Shown here: one piece after another, positions 28,101 through 36,048 of the stretch | How the letters are laid out: every line of letters starts with the position of its first letter | How positions within the stretch are numbered: position 1 is the first letter of the stretch | Assembly (NCBI GenBank): GCA_033964015.1 | Contig: CM066924.1 | Location: 9,459,077-9,523,076, forward strand | Direction of reading: 5' to 3' | DNA length: 64,000 bases | DNA from: Scolanthus callimorphus | Taxonomy: Eukaryota; Cnidaria; Anthozoa; Actiniaria; Edwardsiidae | Notes under the pieces: generated by a model | The model's database searches: none | Seen by the model: only the letters and a program-made list of their open reading frames with translations | What the model was told of the DNA's origin: nothing | Position numbers and translations under genes: made by a program

Positions 28101-31100
28101 GAAAAGAAAAGCGAATGTTTCGAGGGGAGGGGTAGGTAAAATGAACACATAACTTAACAAATGAACACATAACTTAATCAACATAAATTATCCTAATTAT
28201 GCTAATGTAGAAAAAGCTAACAATGGAAAAGTTTACGTAGGAGTGAGTGACATCCCCACTACAACTCGGGGTTACCATAGTAACCCACGAGTTAAAAAGG
28301 TATCCGGCATCCGGCATCCAGGGGTTAGGCATCCGGCATCCACTAGTGCTCTGGATGCCCTTACATGGGGCGACTAGTTGACAATTATCGGTGTCATACG
28401 AAAACCAAATCCAATAATTGCTTATTATCCTGCGAGATTGCGCAGAATATCGTCTGATACTTAGCCGACGAGTTGGCTAAATCAGACGATATTCTGCAAA
28501 ACTCGAGCAGGATAATGGTTTTATTATTCAGCACATCGATAGCACAACATAACATGTCCCTGAAACGACGGATATCGCAGGATATATGTCATGTACAGAA
28601 GACAGCTATTGGCGTTGTAATGACCATATTTGGGCAGTGCATCGATGTGCTGAATAATAATCGCCGATAATCACGGAGCCTGAGGCGACTAATTGTTTTA
28701 GCATAATTGCTCAAGTGATTCATAAGGAGTTCAGACAAAAAAAAGTGTTTTGTTGGATTTTTTATGGTTATAACAAAACTCGCGCACTCAACCCTTTCAA
28801 TTCGCGCGGCATTTCTTATAATCACTTGAGTAATTATACTAAACAGTGCTATCATCGTGATATTCAGCACTCACCTGCTTCATCATCACCACATGCTTTA
28901 CGTTGTAGTTACTGTCAGATGCACAGACAATGGCAGCCCACCGTATTCTAGCCAGCGGTCGTTCAGTGTGACCCTATCAGACGTGAACGAAGCGCCGTAT
29001 AACATCAGTCTTGTTGGGTCTCCTGTGGTGGAAGAAAATGTAGCCCTTGGGTATATAGTTGGCAAACTTTCAGTCGAGGACCCAGATGCAGGTCAAAGTC
29101 ACGTGTTCCAAGTTACTGGAAATTATTCGAGTGTGTTTAAAGTGAGTACTGCACTTAAGATCTCTTCCCGTCGTATCTGGCTCGTCACGTATTCCAACTG
29201 AAGTACAGTGCTATAGCGTTTAAGTTAATACTAGAAATGGAAAATCGTCTTTAGCAGTGTCATTGCTTATTTGACATGTGTTTGGTTGCCTAATTAATAG
29301 GCATTATGATCAGTGGCTTACTTTTGATGAGAAATAGTAGTGAAAAAGAGACAGGGCAAGCGATGATAAGAGATAGACAAATTTGTTTGAATACTCTTTG
29401 ACAGGTAGACGGTAGCGACGTTCTGGTGGTTCAAGACCCATCTTATCTAAATCACGAGACACTCCCCCCTCCTGCTACACTTCGAGTATCAATCCGGGCA
29501 ACTGATGACGGAAACACGCCCTTGCACGTCATCAATGACGTCATCATCCACGTAGCAGACGTTAACGAGGCGCCGAGTGACATCCGTCTCGAACCGAGTA
29601 ACGTGACCGTAAAAGAAGACATAAAGCTTGGAATGTGCATTGCGAAAGTCAAAAGCACCAATCCGGAGAAGGATCAGACGGTCACCTACTCCCTCCTATC
29701 GTGCCTAGAGGAATTCCAGATTAGTAACATATGCTACAATGAGCCATTTAATAATTCGCACACCAATGATTCTACAACCTGGTACTTGGCGACCAAAGGT
29801 CCTCTGAGCTACGACACCATGCGCATCTATAACTATACTTATGATGTTCTTATAGAGGCTATCGATAACGGCAATCCCGTCATGTCCTATAACGGCTCCG
29901 TGCTTGTCCGCGTGGAGCGCGTCGATCCGTGTGCGAATCAGACACAATGTGATGGCAACGCTACTTGCGCACGCGTCAATGGCACATACTTCACATGCAC
30001 GTGCAATCCCGGTTACCAAGGCAACGGGCGGAGCTGTGAAGAGATCAACGAATGTGATCCCAAGCCGTGCAGGACAGGCGGAAATTGTACGGATTTGGTG
30101 AACAATTTTACCTGCGCGTATTATTGTGATACGCACCGATGCAATGAGAGCAATGGCCGGTGTACGGATACTGAATGCTATTGTTTTCGAGGATATGACG
30201 GCAAATCCTGCGACAATAATATCGACGACTGTGAAGGGAAGCCATGTTATATGGGAAAGTGTCATGACGGCGTCGCGCGGTTTGATTGCAATTGTGAAGA
30301 GGGTTACTTTGGCACGCAGTGTCAGAGGTATACTACTGACTGCGAGAACAACCAGTGTAAGGACACTGAACACTGCATTCCTCGAGACATAAGAAACACG
30401 ACCCGGGAAGAGGAACTCTGTCTTGTCAAAGAAATGGAAATCCCACTCTACATTAAAGAGTCAGTTTACTCCTTAAAGGAAGTAAGTACCAGCTACTGGC
30501 AATACCTGCTACAGAGTTTCATCACAGGCCAGCTACGTGTCAATGTCAGTGACGTCACGGGTGACGGAGAGGACACCTCGCGTGTGTTCGCCACGGACCT
30601 GTATGTGTTAAGTACCAGGACGGTATCACTAGAGCCTAGCTTGGATGTACGACACAGAAGAGAAATTGATAACCAGCAGACAAACTACACTGCAGTCTTC
30701 TTTGTTGTCAAAGTCCAAGATTCCATCTTCGTACCAGCCAATGTCTTTTATCTAGAGCTGAAGGTTGTATGCAGACCATACCTGAAGGAACCATTCCGTA
30801 GTTCAGATACGTTTGAAGCCAAGGTAAAGATACTTACATTACCACTTGGTTAGTACGACTGACCAAGGTAAAGGTACTTACATTACCACTAGGTTAGTAC
30901 GACTGACAAAGGTAAAGGTACTTACATTAACACTAGGTTAGTACGACTGACCAAGGTAAAGGTACTTACATTACCACTAGGTTAGTACGACTGACCAAGG
31001 TAAGGGTACTTACATTACCACTAGGTTAGTACGACTGACCAAGGTAAAGATACTTACATTACCACTAGGTTAGTACGACTGACCAAGGTAAAGGTACTTA

Positions 31101-33716
31101 CAGTACCACTAGGTTAGTACGACTGACAAAGGTAAAGGTACTTACATTAACACTAGGTTAGTACGACTGACCAAGGTAAAGGTACTTACATTACCACTAG
31201 GTTAGTACGACTGACCAAGGTAAGGGTACTTGCATTACCACTAGGTTAGTACGACTGACCAAGGTAAGGGTACTTACATTAACACTCTATTAGTACGACT
31301 GACCAAGGTAAGGGTACTTGCCTTACCACTAGATTAGTACGACTGACCAAGGTAAGGGTACTTACATTACCACTAGGTTAGAAATTGCGTTTAGGAGTAT
31401 TTTCTTATAGTTTCTTGTAATAAAGTGGATTAATGAGTGGACTCCCTGTGTATTGACAAGTAAGGCGCTAGCCTCGTGTAACAATGAGTGGGATTCCTGT
31501 GTATTGAGAAATATAAGGCACTAGCCTCGTATATTAATGAATGGGCTCCCTGTGTTTAGATCTGCGCTGCCGTGCCTGGTATGCTGGACACTCTACACAT
31601 CAAACCACTCATCCGACATCAGCAGCAGGAAAAAGACAACCGAGCGGCCCTGCACCCTTATATGTATTTCGTTATTGGATGCATTGCCGGCATTGTACTG
31701 ATCATGATTATCGTTGGACTCATACTTCATAGGTCAGTATTCATGGAGAACACAAATGAAGTATTAGCACTTGTGTGGAGCGTGTAGGTCAGTATTCATG
31801 TGTAGGGCTTGTAGGTCAGTATTCATCAGTACTCATGTGCGGAGCTTGTAGGTTAGTATTCATGCGTGGAGCTTGTAGGTCAGTATTCATGGAGAACAAA
31901 AATGAAGTATTAGTACTTGTGTGGAGCGTGTAGGTCAGTATTCATGTGTGGAGCTTGTAGGTCAGTATTCATCAGTACTCATGTGTGGAGCTTGTAGGTC
32001 AGTATTCATGGAGAACAAAAATGAAGTGTTAGCATTTGTGTGGAGCGTGTAGGTCAGTATTCATGTGTAGAGCTTGTAGGTCAGTATTCATCAGTACTCA
32101 TGTGTGGAGCTTGTAGGTTAGTATTCATGCGTGGAGCTTGTAGGTCAGTATTCATGGAGAACAAAAATGAAGTGTTAGTAATAATAATAATGATGATAAT
32201 AATAATGTCTTTATTCACAAGATAAGCACTTGTGTGGAGCGTGTAGGTCAGAGGTTTCATGTGTAGAGCTTGTAGGTCAGAGTATTCATGTGTGGAGCTT
32301 GTATTCATGTGTGGCCAGAGTATTCATGCGTGGAGCGTGTAGGTCAGTATTAATGTGTGGAGCGTGTAGGTCAGAGTATTCATGTGTGGAGCTTGTAGGA
32401 CAGAGTATTCATGTGTGATCAGAGTATTCATGCGTGGAGCTTGTAGGTTAGTATTCATGTGTGAAGCTTGTAGGTCAGAGTATTCATGTGTGGAGCTTGA
32501 AGGACAGAGTATTCATGTGTGATCAGAGTATTCATGTGTGGAGCTTGTGGGTAAGTATTCATGTGTGGAGCGTTAAGTCAGTATTCAGTATTCATGAGCA
32601 GCAGCTACGGATGGCCGATCCATTTATATGACATATTTGGATGACTGCACGAGTGTAGTGCACTGCATTTTATGCATTTCTAAAGCAAATTTTTTGGCAA
32701 TGCTTTTCTACGTCAACGTTCCGTCATTACAACAGTTATTTTTACAATTCGTTTTTCTCACACCGTTACATTGTAGGCGTAAGATCCTAAAAGAGAAGGA
32801 GCTCAAGGCGATGTTTCTCCATGACAAATTGCTGGAGAGCAGGACGAGTTACACGGAGGCCATGTTCCGACACCAGTTGGCCAAAGAGGGGGAGGCAACT
32901 AACCCCATGTATGGCGAAGACGAGGTGGACCCTAATAAGATCACAATGACAGATAACCCGCTCTACTCGGGTCCTGAAGATGAGGACGAGTTCGGCACAG
33001 GATTCGCTAACCCCATGTATCAGTCGTTCAAAGGCAAGTCTAGCGATAGGGATGAGGAAGTAGATGTAGAATTCGGCGATGGCCTGTTTGCTGGTGTGAA
33101 TGCCAAAAATTATCACCAGATTCAAGACGAGGCGGACAATGATAAGGGTAAGGAAAAAGGAAAAGGAAAGAAGAAGAAAAAGGCCGCCAAGAAAAATCAG
33201 CAGCAAATCCCCGATGAAGATCCAGATGTGTCGTTCGTTAACCCGATGTTCCAAAAGCGATCTAAGATCAGCAAGTCCGAACAGGCCCCGAGCGACTCTG
33301 AACAGATCCCGAGGGACTCCGACGAGGTGATCTATGCGACATCACAGAAGGGAAAAGCAAGAGATCAAACGCCCGATGGCCAAGCGAATCCACTATACTC
33401 AGTTCCCAGGAGGACAGAAACTGACAATACAATCAGTGCTTCCGATCTCCAAAAACAAGAGCTGATAAAACATCCCATTTACGATTTCCCGAAAGTGATC
33501 GAGGGAGAGACAAATGCTAGTTATGAGCCTGATGAGCCCCTGCCGATGGACATCGCGAGTGCCTTTGGTTTGGGCCCGACGGAATCGGCGGACTTCACCG
33601 AGGACGATTCAACTTTCCCGGCAGACATCGTAAGCGCGTTTGGCTCCAGTTTTCAACCCAGTCCACAACCTGTCAAGAAAATGTCCGGTAACGAACCAGG
33701 ACAGAGTGATTGCTGA
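959..33716 (+). CDS. Giant cadherin-repeat/EGF transmembrane receptor, 5' end outside window (21 visible exons)
   Basis: Exons: 959-1108, 1338-1757, 2679-3778, 3958-4188, 4318-4763, 5186-5338, 5433-6131, 6447-7035, 7183-7390, 7949-8168, 10910-11035, 11786-11860, 12179-12355, 18480-18671, 18835-18985, 22168-22289, 22926-23199, 28909-29141, 29405-30823, 31560-31732, 32777-33716. All have AG/GT borders and matching phases. Summed coding length is 8,098 nt; adding two bases for the apparent -1 shifts in exon 3 gives exactly 2,700 codons with the stop. Order: about 19 extracellular cadherin repeats (calcium motifs of DxNExP, LDYE and DxD type, 18 linkers counted), EGF-like modules, a juxtamembrane region, one transmembrane helix and a cytoplasmic tail with NPxY motifs. 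Family knowledge predicts calcium-dependent adhesion or signalling at the cell surface. I see no catenin-binding region or LamG domain, so it is not a classical or typical Fat cadherin. Exon 1 starts mid-repeat, so upstream exons lie outside the window. Confidence 0.9.
1338..1757 (+). CDS. Cadherin exon 2: repeat end plus most of the next repeat
   Basis: 140 codons, phase 0 at both ends. Contains VRVRTTDSG, the linker DINDQP, KENAPINTVIGQ and DEDSGQ calcium motifs. The two cysteines near the start (QCLAKGGSFCSLNYE) form an inserted Cys pair also seen in exon 5. Confidence 0.9.
2042..2299. mobile_element. Foldback MITE with TA duplication and CACGTG repeats
   Basis: Ends GACCTCTTTCGCTTGGGCGT and ACGCCCAAGCGAAAGGTC are inverted; TA flanks both ends. 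The body holds several TCACGTG motifs. A diverged relative lies at 39,378-39,560. Confidence 0.75.
2679..3778 (+). CDS. Cadherin exon 3: four linkers, with two apparent -1 frameshifts
   Basis: Starts MQKRFIIEVLDTNEAP after a ttcag acceptor and ends at a gtgagt donor. Linkers DTNEAP, DQNDAP, DVNEAP and DVNEVP are visible. Between about 2781 and 2808 the frame changes twice by one missing base each: the expected KVKENSARG and TTVGTLEALDQDS lie in three different frames within 30 bases. The rest is open and phase-consistent with exon 4, so an assembly or allele-level indel is more likely than gene death. Confidence 0.85.
3958..4188 (+). CDS. Cadherin exon 4: cadherin repeat core
   Basis: Begins in phase 1 (completes a Gly codon) with TLSTSDADNEF and includes TTRSLDYEARSKWLLDIRA. 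Donor gtgagt. Matches residues inside exon 8, which has no intron at this point. Confidence 0.9.
4318..4763 (+). CDS. Cadherin exon 5: start of duplicated six-repeat block
   Basis: Begins DVNEAPYGIALSSSSVDEN and covers the regions encoded by exon 1 and the first part of exon 2, without the intron that separates those. Contains LNYEAQRQLVLRVRSTDNG and linker DVNDKP. Donor gtacag after DEDNNQ. Confidence 0.9.
5186..5338 (+). CDS. Cadherin exon 6: cadherin repeat core
   Basis: 51 codons, starts VLSYSLVDDDSGRFSVD and ends DNGKPPLG before gtaagt. Parallels the second half of exon 2. Confidence 0.9.
5433..6131 (+). CDS. Cadherin exon 7: two linkers and repeat cores
   Basis: 233 codons, phase 0. 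Linkers NINEAP and DANDKP; VAENSANGTVVGTL, LDFERSRQEDVIIRVRD and LNYEQQNTYAIGVRAVDNG are typical cadherin strands. It gives the intact counterpart of the frameshifted start of exon 3. Confidence 0.9.
6447..7035 (+). CDS. Cadherin exon 8: two linkers and repeat cores
   Basis: Starts VRDVNEAPTVMELSN after a ggtag acceptor; second linker DLNEAP. Shares DPDNLG.KGTWQ and TTRSLDYEA with exons 3 and 4, defining the end of the duplicated block. Ends in phase 1 (AAAG, gtaggc). Confidence 0.9.
7183..7390 (+). CDS. Cadherin exon 9: linker DQNDAP and repeat start
   Basis: Begins GLGVSSIFVITVQDQNDAP; contains ADQDVQQTHNY. Ends with two bases of an Arg codon before gtattt, completed by exon 10. Confidence 0.85.
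7949..8168 (+). CDS. Cadherin exon 10: repeat core and linker DINESP
   Basis: Completes the split Arg codon, contains LLDYEQFTNYTIRVRAIDTG and DINESPVNITLSND. Donor gtaagt; minisatellite copies start about 40 bases into the intron. Confidence 0.9.
8211..8256 (+). repeat. First units of 36-base minisatellite A
   Basis: Starts about 40 bases after the exon 10 donor with AGCAATAGATATTAACTAGA; continues at 9361 after an inserted foldback element. Confidence 0.8.
8369..9357. mobile_element. Foldback element inside minisatellite A
   Basis: Arms CACGCCGGGCCTATAAGGAT and its inverse at 9338-9357, with homology running several hundred bases inward and an internal direct repeat (about 8,720-9,000). 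Confidence 0.8.
9361..10905 (+). repeat. Minisatellite A, about 36-base unit, about 43 copies, abutting cadherin exon 11
   Basis: Unit CCTACTTGACATAAACCAGC plus AAATATATTAACCAGA or AATAGATATTAACCACA variants. The last unit runs into the exon 11 acceptor (CCTACTTGACTTGGCAG). Confidence 0.92.
10910..11035 (+). CDS. Cadherin exon 11: repeat start
   Basis: 42 codons, VDENSVANSAVGQLTVHDPD onward. The acceptor ttggcag directly follows the last unit of a 36-base minisatellite. Confidence 0.9.
11183..11490. mobile_element. Foldback element
   Basis: GTACTCGGATATAAAAATGA near 11,192 is inverted at about 11,457-11,480. Lies in cadherin intron 11. Confidence 0.65.
11786..11860 (+). CDS. Cadherin exon 12: short repeat-core exon
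   Basis: 25 codons containing DELDFEQQSTYVVT, the conserved LDYE-type strand. Borders gccag and gtaagc; phase 0. Confidence 0.85.
12179..12355 (+). CDS. Cadherin exon 13: linker DVNESP and repeat start
   Basis: 59 codons with STTFTIHVLDVNESP and VAENGSPGDLVGVVTVQDPD. Ends DPDTP before gtaggt; joins in phase to GTNYSNVTLE of exon 14 across a 6.1-kb intron. Confidence 0.9.
13735..14010 (+). repeat. Minisatellite, about 44-base unit, six degenerate copies
   Basis: Units of TTACTTACGAGTTACGAGTT then ACTTTGCGATGTATAGAAACG. Confidence 0.85.
14530..15560. mobile_element. Repeat element with terminal inversions and internal CRE-bearing tandem units
   Basis: GCTAAAAGCGGAGC near 14,542 is inverted as GGTGCTCCGCTAAAA near 15,541. 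Four to five units of about 130 bases carry GATGACGTCATCGATGACGT palindromes. Related sequence is at 44,660-45,110. Confidence 0.65.
15577..18479 (+). repeat. Minisatellite B, 56-base unit, about 52 copies, spanning cadherin exon 14 acceptor
   Basis: Unit GGTACCAATTAGTATAGTGA, CACTAACACCGCCTGATATT, GTTACGTGTTGCGCAG. The final copy is the real acceptor plus the first exon bases GGTACCAATTA. Copies are very uniform, with mainly A/G and C/T variants at fixed sites. Confidence 0.95.
18480..18671 (+). CDS. Cadherin exon 14: repeat core, acceptor inside a minisatellite unit
   Basis: 64 codons starting GTNYSNVTLEIQ, with LDYEAIPVYTLAIVAYDGG. The acceptor and first 11 exon bases are identical to the repeated 56-base unit that fills the upstream 2.9 kb, so the true acceptor is the last of some 52 near-identical sites. 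Confidence 0.88.
18835..18985 (+). CDS. Cadherin exon 15: linker DRNDRP and repeat start
   Basis: Starts VLDRNDRPTSVRLAPNN, then VLENATIGTVIGSLLARDQD. Ends phase 1 (ACAG, gtatca). A Helitron-type terminus begins 21 bases downstream. Confidence 0.88.
19006..20383 (-). mobile_element. Non-autonomous Helitron 1 (family 1)
   Basis: Minus-strand 5' end TCTTATATATAATACG; 3' end hairpin CGTGAATTTTTCACG then CTAG, followed by host T. Joined directly to the next copy. No Rep/helicase coding seen. Confidence 0.7.
20384..22010 (-). mobile_element. Non-autonomous Helitron 2 (family 1), tandem with copy 1
   Basis: Minus-strand 5' TCTATATATTAATACCGTAA; 3' hairpin CCGTGAATTTTTCACGG plus ...CAGCTAG and T. 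Inserted at A/T without a longer duplication. Confidence 0.8.
21052..21274. mobile_element. MITE nested in Helitron 2
   Basis: Inverted ends GGGGTGGACCATTAGAAATT / AATTTCTAATGGTCCACCCC with G/C runs. Other Helitron copies lack it (…CGACTTAGCATGAC), so it is a later insertion. Confidence 0.8.
22168..22289 (+). CDS. Cadherin exon 16: repeat core
   Basis: Completes an Asp codon, then LFTVKGSDLVLISPVNYEQD and NVTVNATDNGTQPFSVV. Borders ttgtag and gtaagt. Confidence 0.88.
22926..23199 (+). CDS. Cadherin exon 17: linker DCNDVP and repeat
   Basis: DTVLVIVIDCNDVPSDV, VPENSPGGTPLANVTVVDED, then AGLDYETMTRPIN. Ends phase 1 before gtatgg; the next exon completes a Val codon across a 5.7-kb transposon-filled intron. 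Confidence 0.88.
23310..24480. mobile_element. Probable foldback element region
   Basis: A strong inverted repeat at 24,336-24,455 (GGCATTACGTGAAATATCAA and inverse) and repeats of ATTAGCCAATCAG-like ends. Limits uncertain. No gene seen here. Confidence 0.45.
25715..26036. repeat. Foldback element with G/C runs
   Basis: GGGGCTGGGGTGCTCGTCG near 25,738 is inverted as CGACGAGCACCCCAGCCCC near 25,978. Confidence 0.7.
27256..27611 (+). repeat. Direct repeat of about 150 bases
   Basis: TACGGGGTTTCTTCCAATTC starts near 27,247 and 27,472; a third partial copy begins near 27,397. Confidence 0.8.
27709..27749 (+). other. 5' half of a tRNA-like sequence
   Basis: GTCCCCGTGGCGCAGTTGGT plus AAGCGCG resembles acceptor and D arm with A box; the rest is missing. 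Likely a SINE head or tRNA fragment. Confidence 0.55.
27749..28036. repeat. Long hairpin, about 125-base arms
   Basis: TTTTACACTCGTTTTCAGTC … CTAGCAAAATAT is inverted after a loop of about 40 bases; only a few mismatches. Confidence 0.8.
28032..28080 (+). other. 5S rRNA-derived fragment
   Basis: AAGTTAAGCACGATC then GGTTAGTATTTGGATTGGTG and ACCG match the 5S internal promoter half. Truncated; probably a 5S-derived SINE or pseudogene. Confidence 0.6.
28440..28500. repeat. Hairpin
   Basis: GCAGAATATCGTCTGAT is inverted within 60 bases; flanking TTATCCTGC/GCAGGATAA extends the inversion. Confidence 0.7.
28690..28845. mobile_element. Short MITE next to cadherin exon 18
   Basis: TTTAGCATAATTGCTCAAGT and its inverse near 28,815-28,842. 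Confidence 0.6.
28909..29141 (+). CDS. Cadherin exon 18: repeat end, linker DVNEAP and next repeat
   Basis: VTVRCTDNGSPPYSSQRSF, DVNEAPYNISLVGSP, VEENVALGYIVGKL and EDPDAGQSH. Borders gttgtag and gtgagt. Confidence 0.9.
29405..30823 (+). CDS. Cadherin exon 19: last cadherin repeats, EGF modules and juxtamembrane region
   Basis: 473 codons. First a cadherin repeat end and linker DVNEAPSDI. From about 29,920 to 30,420 come cysteine-rich EGF-like modules, including calcium-binding-type starts INECDPKPC and NNIDDCEGKPC and the motif GYFGTQC. A non-cysteine region of about 130 residues follows, containing RHRR at 30650-30661, a furin-type site. Many N-glycosylation sequons are present. The donor is the first unit of a 44-base minisatellite. 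Confidence 0.92.
30821..31385 (+). repeat. Minisatellite C, 44-base unit, about 13 copies, spanning cadherin exon 19 donor
   Basis: Unit AAGGTAAAGGTACTTACATT then ACCACTAGGTTAGTACGACT, GACC. The first AAG|GTAAAG is the real exon end and donor. Confidence 0.95.
31560..31732 (+). CDS. Cadherin exon 20: transmembrane segment
   Basis: Encodes ICAAVPGMLDTLHIKPL, then the hydrophobic helix VIGCIAGIVLIMIIVGLIL followed by HR, a stop-transfer pattern. Ends AG before gtcagt, which seeds a downstream donor-bearing minisatellite. Confidence 0.9.
31728..32600 (+). repeat. Minisatellite D, complex unit, spanning cadherin exon 20 donor
   Basis: Repeats of TAGGTCAGTATTCATGTGTG and GAGCTTG, plus longer units with GGAGAACAAAAATGAAGT. 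The real donor CATAG|GTCAGTATTCATG is the first copy. Confidence 0.9.
32777..33716 (+). CDS. Cadherin exon 21: cytoplasmic tail with repeated NPxY motifs
   Basis: 313 codons after the split Arg codon, then TGA at 33714-33716. NP-type motifs: NPMY 32900-32911, NPLY 32954-32965, NPMY 33009-33020, NPMF 33240-33251, NPLY 33387-33398, plus HPIY near 33474. NPxY is a known ligand for PTB domains. A lysine cluster (GKGKKKKKAAKK) near 33,160 could be a nuclear localisation signal or a membrane-proximal basic patch. Near the C terminus DIASAFG and DIVSAFG form a repeated short motif. Confidence 0.92.
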
Positions 33717-33804
33717 ACAAAGCAGACATATTAATAATGAGAACATCGAGAATGACTAGTAGAAATTGAGGAGAGATTTTAGTCTTTAGATGAAACAGCG
33801 CTTC

Positions 33805-33810
33805 AATAAA
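33805..33810 (+). terminator. Polyadenylation signal of the cadherin gene
   Basis: AATAAA about 90 bases after the cadherin stop codon; the first clear signal downstream. Confidence 0.65.
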
Positions 33811-35908
33811 GTTACAATTTCACTTGGAATCTAGACGAAAATTGACTTACGTGAGAGGTTTGGCTCGGATGAGAGAGACCAAGAAACCCCACTCTGTTCC
33901 AGACGAGATCATGTCTTCGTAATTAAAGACATGATAATTTATCATACATTACAGTATAGACATGATAATCTATCATACATTTACAGTATAAAATTAACAA
34001 GATCCATATCACATAGGTAGTGATAATCATACAATTGCCGATGACTATGTGATAAGATTTTGGTGATTGAAAAGTTCAAGTTTTGTTAAGTAATTATTTC
34101 ATTAATTTCAACCAAGATTGTATATTTCAAGATTTACCAATGTCAAATGATTATTTTATGTTATATGTATCCGTTTACTGCTGGCGGTAGTGATGAAACG
34201 CAGTTTAAAATTATACATTTTTATTTTTCAAACGTTACTAGTCCAGGCTATATTTGGCAGCTAAAATATTATTCCAAGTCTGACAATGCCATATTGTGTC
34301 TCGCAATGATTCTTTTATATTTGTAATTTCTCGAAATATGAATTAAAATGACAGCAGGCGTTTTGCATCATGTAGACCAATGAACACATCATAATGTGCA
34401 CATTTTTTCATCTTCACATAGAGATCTGATTACATTTTTAAAATCTATTTATCCATGATTATTATCGAACCACCTATCAGCATTGTAAATGGTAGCTTTT
34501 GTAATGTAGTTAGCGTTATAGTGTCAAGGGACACCCATTTGAAGGAGCATTCATCTTAAACTCTCTCGTCGTCGTGCACGAAGGACCACTTCCGACTTTC
34601 GCGAGTCATTTAATCTGGAAAATCTTCCAAGTAGTTTGCCCGTGTATCCCCTTCCCAGCAAGGTTGCGCTCTCATTGTGTTCTATCCCGCAGTGCGTTTT
34701 AATAACAGATTCTTTTGAGTCCCCAAACCATCAGGCTCAGGAATATTGCTCTATGGTCACATCAAATGGGTATAACGTACTGTGTGTCAACATCTGCTTT
34801 GACGACGACGAAAGAGCTTTCTAAGAGTTTATTTCAGATGAGTGCAGAAGAGTGCAAAATGAATACCATTTACGAATACAACTCTCAATCAGCAACAAAC
34901 CACTCAGGTGGAACGAGTGCGCATAAGTCGCATTGCAATGTTTGGCCCCGTGTTTCGCTTCCAACCTGCACTAACTTGTGCCTTTCCAGTGTTTTATTAG
35001 TTGAAAGGGATTATCTCCAGGTTTGGACCCCTGTGCATTGCGTGCTATTCTGTAGCCCATATGGGGGTGACTCCAGATAGTAGGAGAATAAAAACTTGAG
35101 AGTTTCAGCGTTTATTATCTCCATGATTAGGCATCTCAGTGCAGACTCCATTGAGTTGTTTCCATAAGCCTTTGATGGCAAGTACCGATATTAATTAAGT
35201 TGCTATTACCAACGTTATCAAGGTGAATTGACGTGGAAATTTGCTATTGCGGGACCAAAGTAAATGCTTGCATGTATGTAGTTTTTCGAAAGCAATCCAA
35301 AAACAAGCCACGTTAATTGAGTAATTGGATTTTTGGCCACTTTTAGTTAAAATTGCTCAAAATTTTGGAAATTACTTGTTATTATCAGGATGGTCTGAGT
35401 CCAAGGCTGTAGCTAGCTAGAAATGTTTGTCTGGGGGGACAAGCATTGGTCGTCGTTCGCTTTTGCCGGGGGAGCAAACAGATTTTTTTCCACACGTTTA
35501 CACCGAAATTATTACCTCGCTGGGCCGGGCGGCAACTTTTCCCCCTGCCCCTCCACCTGCCCCTCCGGCCATGGGGTCGACAATCAAATGGGTGCTCCTT
35601 TGTCATATTTCTGTAGATAAACTAGCTTTGTTTAGTCATATTTAGATTTTAGGACTTTTGAGCTTTACAAAAGTGAAGGCATTGTCAAAAACATTTATAT
35701 CGCGATTCTAGAATGCAGCTGGTCTGTGAAATAAAATTGTATACAATTCAGGAGAAGAACATATCATTTTCAAATTAAAATTTGCACTAAGCACTCGGTG
35801 TTGAGTCTTGCCTTTCCCAACTTTCCGTCCAGGGTTTACCAGTCACGGTCAAGCAGACGACTTTACCACACACTTTGGTGTAAGCCCAAGAAATGGCCGG
35901 GTCGTGTC
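33811..35908. other. Intergenic region between cadherin and DEG/ENaC genes
   Basis: Convergent 3' ends. Open frames here lack codon structure or family motifs. A repeat at 35,400-35,580 (GTAGCTAG, G-rich) matches 44,863-45,013. Confidence 0.6.
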
Positions 35909-36048
35909 TTAGTGATCATCAGATGTGTGGACTCTCTCGGAACGTTTTTGGATCCAGTTGCTTATTAGTGCACTGATCAACTCGATGATCTCTGCAACCG
36001 TAAGCCAACTACATCCTAACATTAGGCCAAGGTTCCCGCCAACCTCAC
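35909..36048 (-). CDS. DEG/ENaC exon 5: TM2 and C-terminus
   Basis: Completes Gly, then EVGGNLGLMLGCSWLTVAE, containing the GxS filter, then a short basic tail ending HTSDDH and TAA. Acceptor tttgcag. Confidence 0.9.

Larger units (their letters stand above)
24847..28373. mobile_element. Possible 3.5-kb element bounded by inverted ends
   Basis: TCGCCCCGTGTAAGGGCATCC at 24,847 matches the inverse of GGATGCCCTTACATGGGGCGA ending at 28,373. Both ends carry subterminal GGCATCC tandem motifs. The body holds other nested repeats and no transposase. Confidence 0.5.

Noticed and set aside
29705..30373. 222-residue minus-strand open frame
   Set aside because: Antisense shadow of the EGF-encoding exon; no family motifs.
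32787..33254. 155-residue minus-strand open frame
   Set aside because: Antisense to the cadherin tail exon, whose sense frame has clear motifs and matching phase.
34715..35080. 121-residue plus-strand open frame in the intergenic region
   Set aside because: No recognisable domain, no splice support and downstream of the cadherin poly(A) signal.
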